Shown one piece after another: positions 62,732 through 63,755 of a stretch of DNA of 63,755 nucleotides. The DNA is taken from the NCBI GenBank assembly GCA_000433095.1, contig HF991469.1:29777-93531 (forward strand), read 5' to 3'. This stretch comes from Clostridium sp. CAG:967 (GTDB lineage Bacteria > Cyanobacteriota > Vampirovibrionia > Gastranaerophilales > Gastranaerophilaceae). The position numbers and the translations under genes were made by a program. The notes beneath the pieces are model-generated. The model saw nothing but the letters and a program-made list of their open reading frames with translations. It was not told the origin of the DNA and made no database searches. Numbering within the stretch: position 1 is the stretch's first letter; every line of letters begins with the position of its first letter.

Positions 62732-63755
62732 TTAGAAGAACTTTAACGGTCTTATAGTTTTTAACTGACAGCCGGAATTTGCGGCTATACAGTCTGCCTC
62801 AGAAGATACTCCTGTACAGTATGGAGTAGAAGATTTAACATAGCCTGATTGACAGGCACCCTCTTTAAAAGATACACTTTTAGATAACCATTTTAGTATA
62901 CGGTGTCCATCATTGCTAAAAGTTTCGTTTTTAACACTTACCTGTAAATGATGTTCACTGTCTCCGCCAGCACCGTCAGGATTAGCATTGGCATCATAGG
63001 CAGGTATGACACGACCGCCCAGTGTTAAATAAAAAGGATAAACATCTTCCCACAAAACAGAGTCGCCTCTGCTTCCGTCAATATCGGCATATATAATATA
63101 TCCCTTTTGATTTAAGTCTTTTTCTGCGGTTTCGTCATCATTGCCCGAAACACGTAATTGCGGAATTAATGCAGGATTATTATGCACATTAAACAAACGA
63201 ACACCGTTTCGCAAGACTAAGTCCGGGGTAAGGTCTGCAAATTCTGTCGTATTTGTATCTATACTACTACCATTACATGTACTGTCAGAAGGACTGATAT
63301 TAACTAATCTTTCAAACAGTTCACAAAAATTTTCTCCCTTTTTCGGTAATGAAGATTGAATTGCTGCACATTTACAATCCAAAGCACTCCATTCTTTACC
63401 GGTTTCACACTCAGGCGGCCAAGGAGTTCCTGACGGGAACCCGCATTCTTCAGGAGTGTTTCCTGCATATGCACAAGGAAACAGAAATAAATTATTTTTT
63501 GACTGATATAATTCATCTTCAGGGTTAAAGTCAGCCAGCATACCGGAAGCTATAGTACGTAATGTAGTATAAGTAGAATAGTACGTATAAGATATTATAT
63601 TATCCAAACGAGATTTTGTTATCTTAATGCTTACTCCAACTATAACAGCAATAATAAGCATTACAACAACTATTTCCGCAAGGGTATAGCCCGATTTAAC
63701 TGAAAGCTGAGGATTGTATAAGTTTAAAAGGCTTTGTTCAGGAGCTTTTAGAGTG
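62732..63755 (-). CDS. Type IV pilin/pseudopilin-like protein 6, 5' end beyond the window
   Basis: The frame is open to the right edge. It contains VKSGYTLAEIVVVMLIIAVIVG, a prepilin box with glycine at -1, then a long extracytoplasmic domain rich in cysteines (PFCAYAG-like PCAYAG, ECGFPSG, CKCAAI). IYADIDGSRGDSVLWEDVYPF is a divergent form of the DxNG...GYDIF motif of the other pilins. The leader before the box reads TLKAPEQSLLNLYNPQLS. The DNA at the edge, GGAGCTTTTAGAGTG on the + strand (63741-63755), matches the left part of the C-tract element. The start codon and probably a C-tract lie just outside. Confidence 0.8.
   Translation of the reverse strand, partial: TLKAPEQSLLNLYNPQLSVKSGYTLAEIVVVMLIIAVIVGVSIKITKSRLDNIISYTYYSTYTTLRTIASGMLADFNPEDELYQSKNNLFLFPCAYAGNTPEECGFPSGTPWPPECETGKEWSALDCKCAAIQSSLPKKGENFCELFERLVNISPSDSTCNGSSIDTNTTEFADLTPDLVLRNGVRLFNVHNNPALIPQLRVSGNDDETAEKDLNQKGYIIYADIDGSRGDSVLWEDVYPFYLTLGGRVIPAYDANANPDGAGGDSEHHLQVSVKNETFSNDGHRILKWLSKSVSFKEGACQSGYVKSSTPYCTGVSSEADCIAANSGCQLKTIRPLKFF
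63741..63755. repeat. Left part of a seventh C-tract element, cut by the window edge
   Basis: GGAGCTTTTAGAGTG matches the start of copy 2 (GAAGCTTTAAGAGTA) at 12 of 15 positions and shares GGAGCTT with copies 1, 4 and 5. In those copies the C10 run begins within two bases of this point. Confidence 0.5.

Noticed and set aside
1..63755. CRISPR arrays, insertion sequences, prophage or integrase genes
   Set aside because: No regularly spaced repeats, transposase or integrase motifs were seen on either strand.

Overview
The window is an AT-rich bacterial chromosome segment, densely packed with housekeeping genes. The best lineage clue is the RNA polymerase: beta-prime is split into adjacent rpoC1 (569 aa) and rpoC2 (1284 aa), and rpoC2 carries a trigger-loop insertion of about 650 residues. 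That arrangement belongs to Cyanobacteria and their non-photosynthetic relatives. Other traits are an outer membrane (LptC and LptA-like proteins), peptidoglycan recycling (murQ), an anaerobe's oxygen-defence set (PerR, rubredoxin, two rubrerythrins, a flavodiiron protein) and no photosynthesis or respiration genes. Together these suggest a gut-type Melainabacteria/Vampirovibrionia, probably Gastranaerophilales. This placement is inference.

Layout. 1-5891 (minus): topA, dprA, a TPR protein and lptA/lptC-like genes in one tight operon. 5949-10305: a pilin-like gene, dapA, secD-secF. 10342-12876 (minus): a PdxA-family dehydrogenase with a DUF1537 acid-sugar kinase, and ssb. 13054-17539: a small membrane protein, a pilin, thrS, a TPR protein. 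17558-20525 (minus): the perR oxygen-defence cluster behind a Fur-type box. 20661-25171: a small protein, an M16 protease, a pilin, a secreted protein. 25550-34545: rpoB-rpoC1-rpoC2. 34595-40287: a pilin, thioredoxin-like/CcdA pair, ribH, murQ, gpsA and a PSP1 protein. 40293-43743: a gene ending in a C10 tract, an unusual HNH protein, an ArsR/permease pair and tRNA-Leu(CAG). 43807-51644: mutS, tgt, ndk, a MATE exporter, a pilin, a SprA-like putative protease. 51767-54218 (minus): efp-accB-accC. 54387-62641: two paralogous small membrane proteins, rsgA, a polyprenyl synthase, a PAP2-like protein, a GT-C glycosyltransferase, an SNF2 ATPase. 62732-63755: an edge-truncated pilin.

The main unusual signal is a dispersed family of type IV pilin/pseudopilin-like genes. 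Five of them have an uninterrupted run of exactly ten C (on the window's + strand) inside the leader-peptide codons. In all five the upstream ATG, with its Shine-Dalgarno and near-consensus promoter, is out of frame with the FTLAE pilin body. One extra base (11, or 8) would restore the frame; one copy needs a second correction at an A7 run. A sixth C10 tract sits in the last codons of an unrelated small gene. The tracts lie in a roughly 27-bp oriented motif (rrAGCwTwAAsrGTwG-C10-G) that stays on the same DNA strand whether the gene runs + or -. The same motif begins at the right edge of the window, in the leader of the sixth pilin, predicting a seventh tract just outside. This could be a dispersed phase-variation or recombination system for surface pilins, programmed slippage, or a systematic homopolymer error. 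The uniform length of ten leaves the last possibility open.
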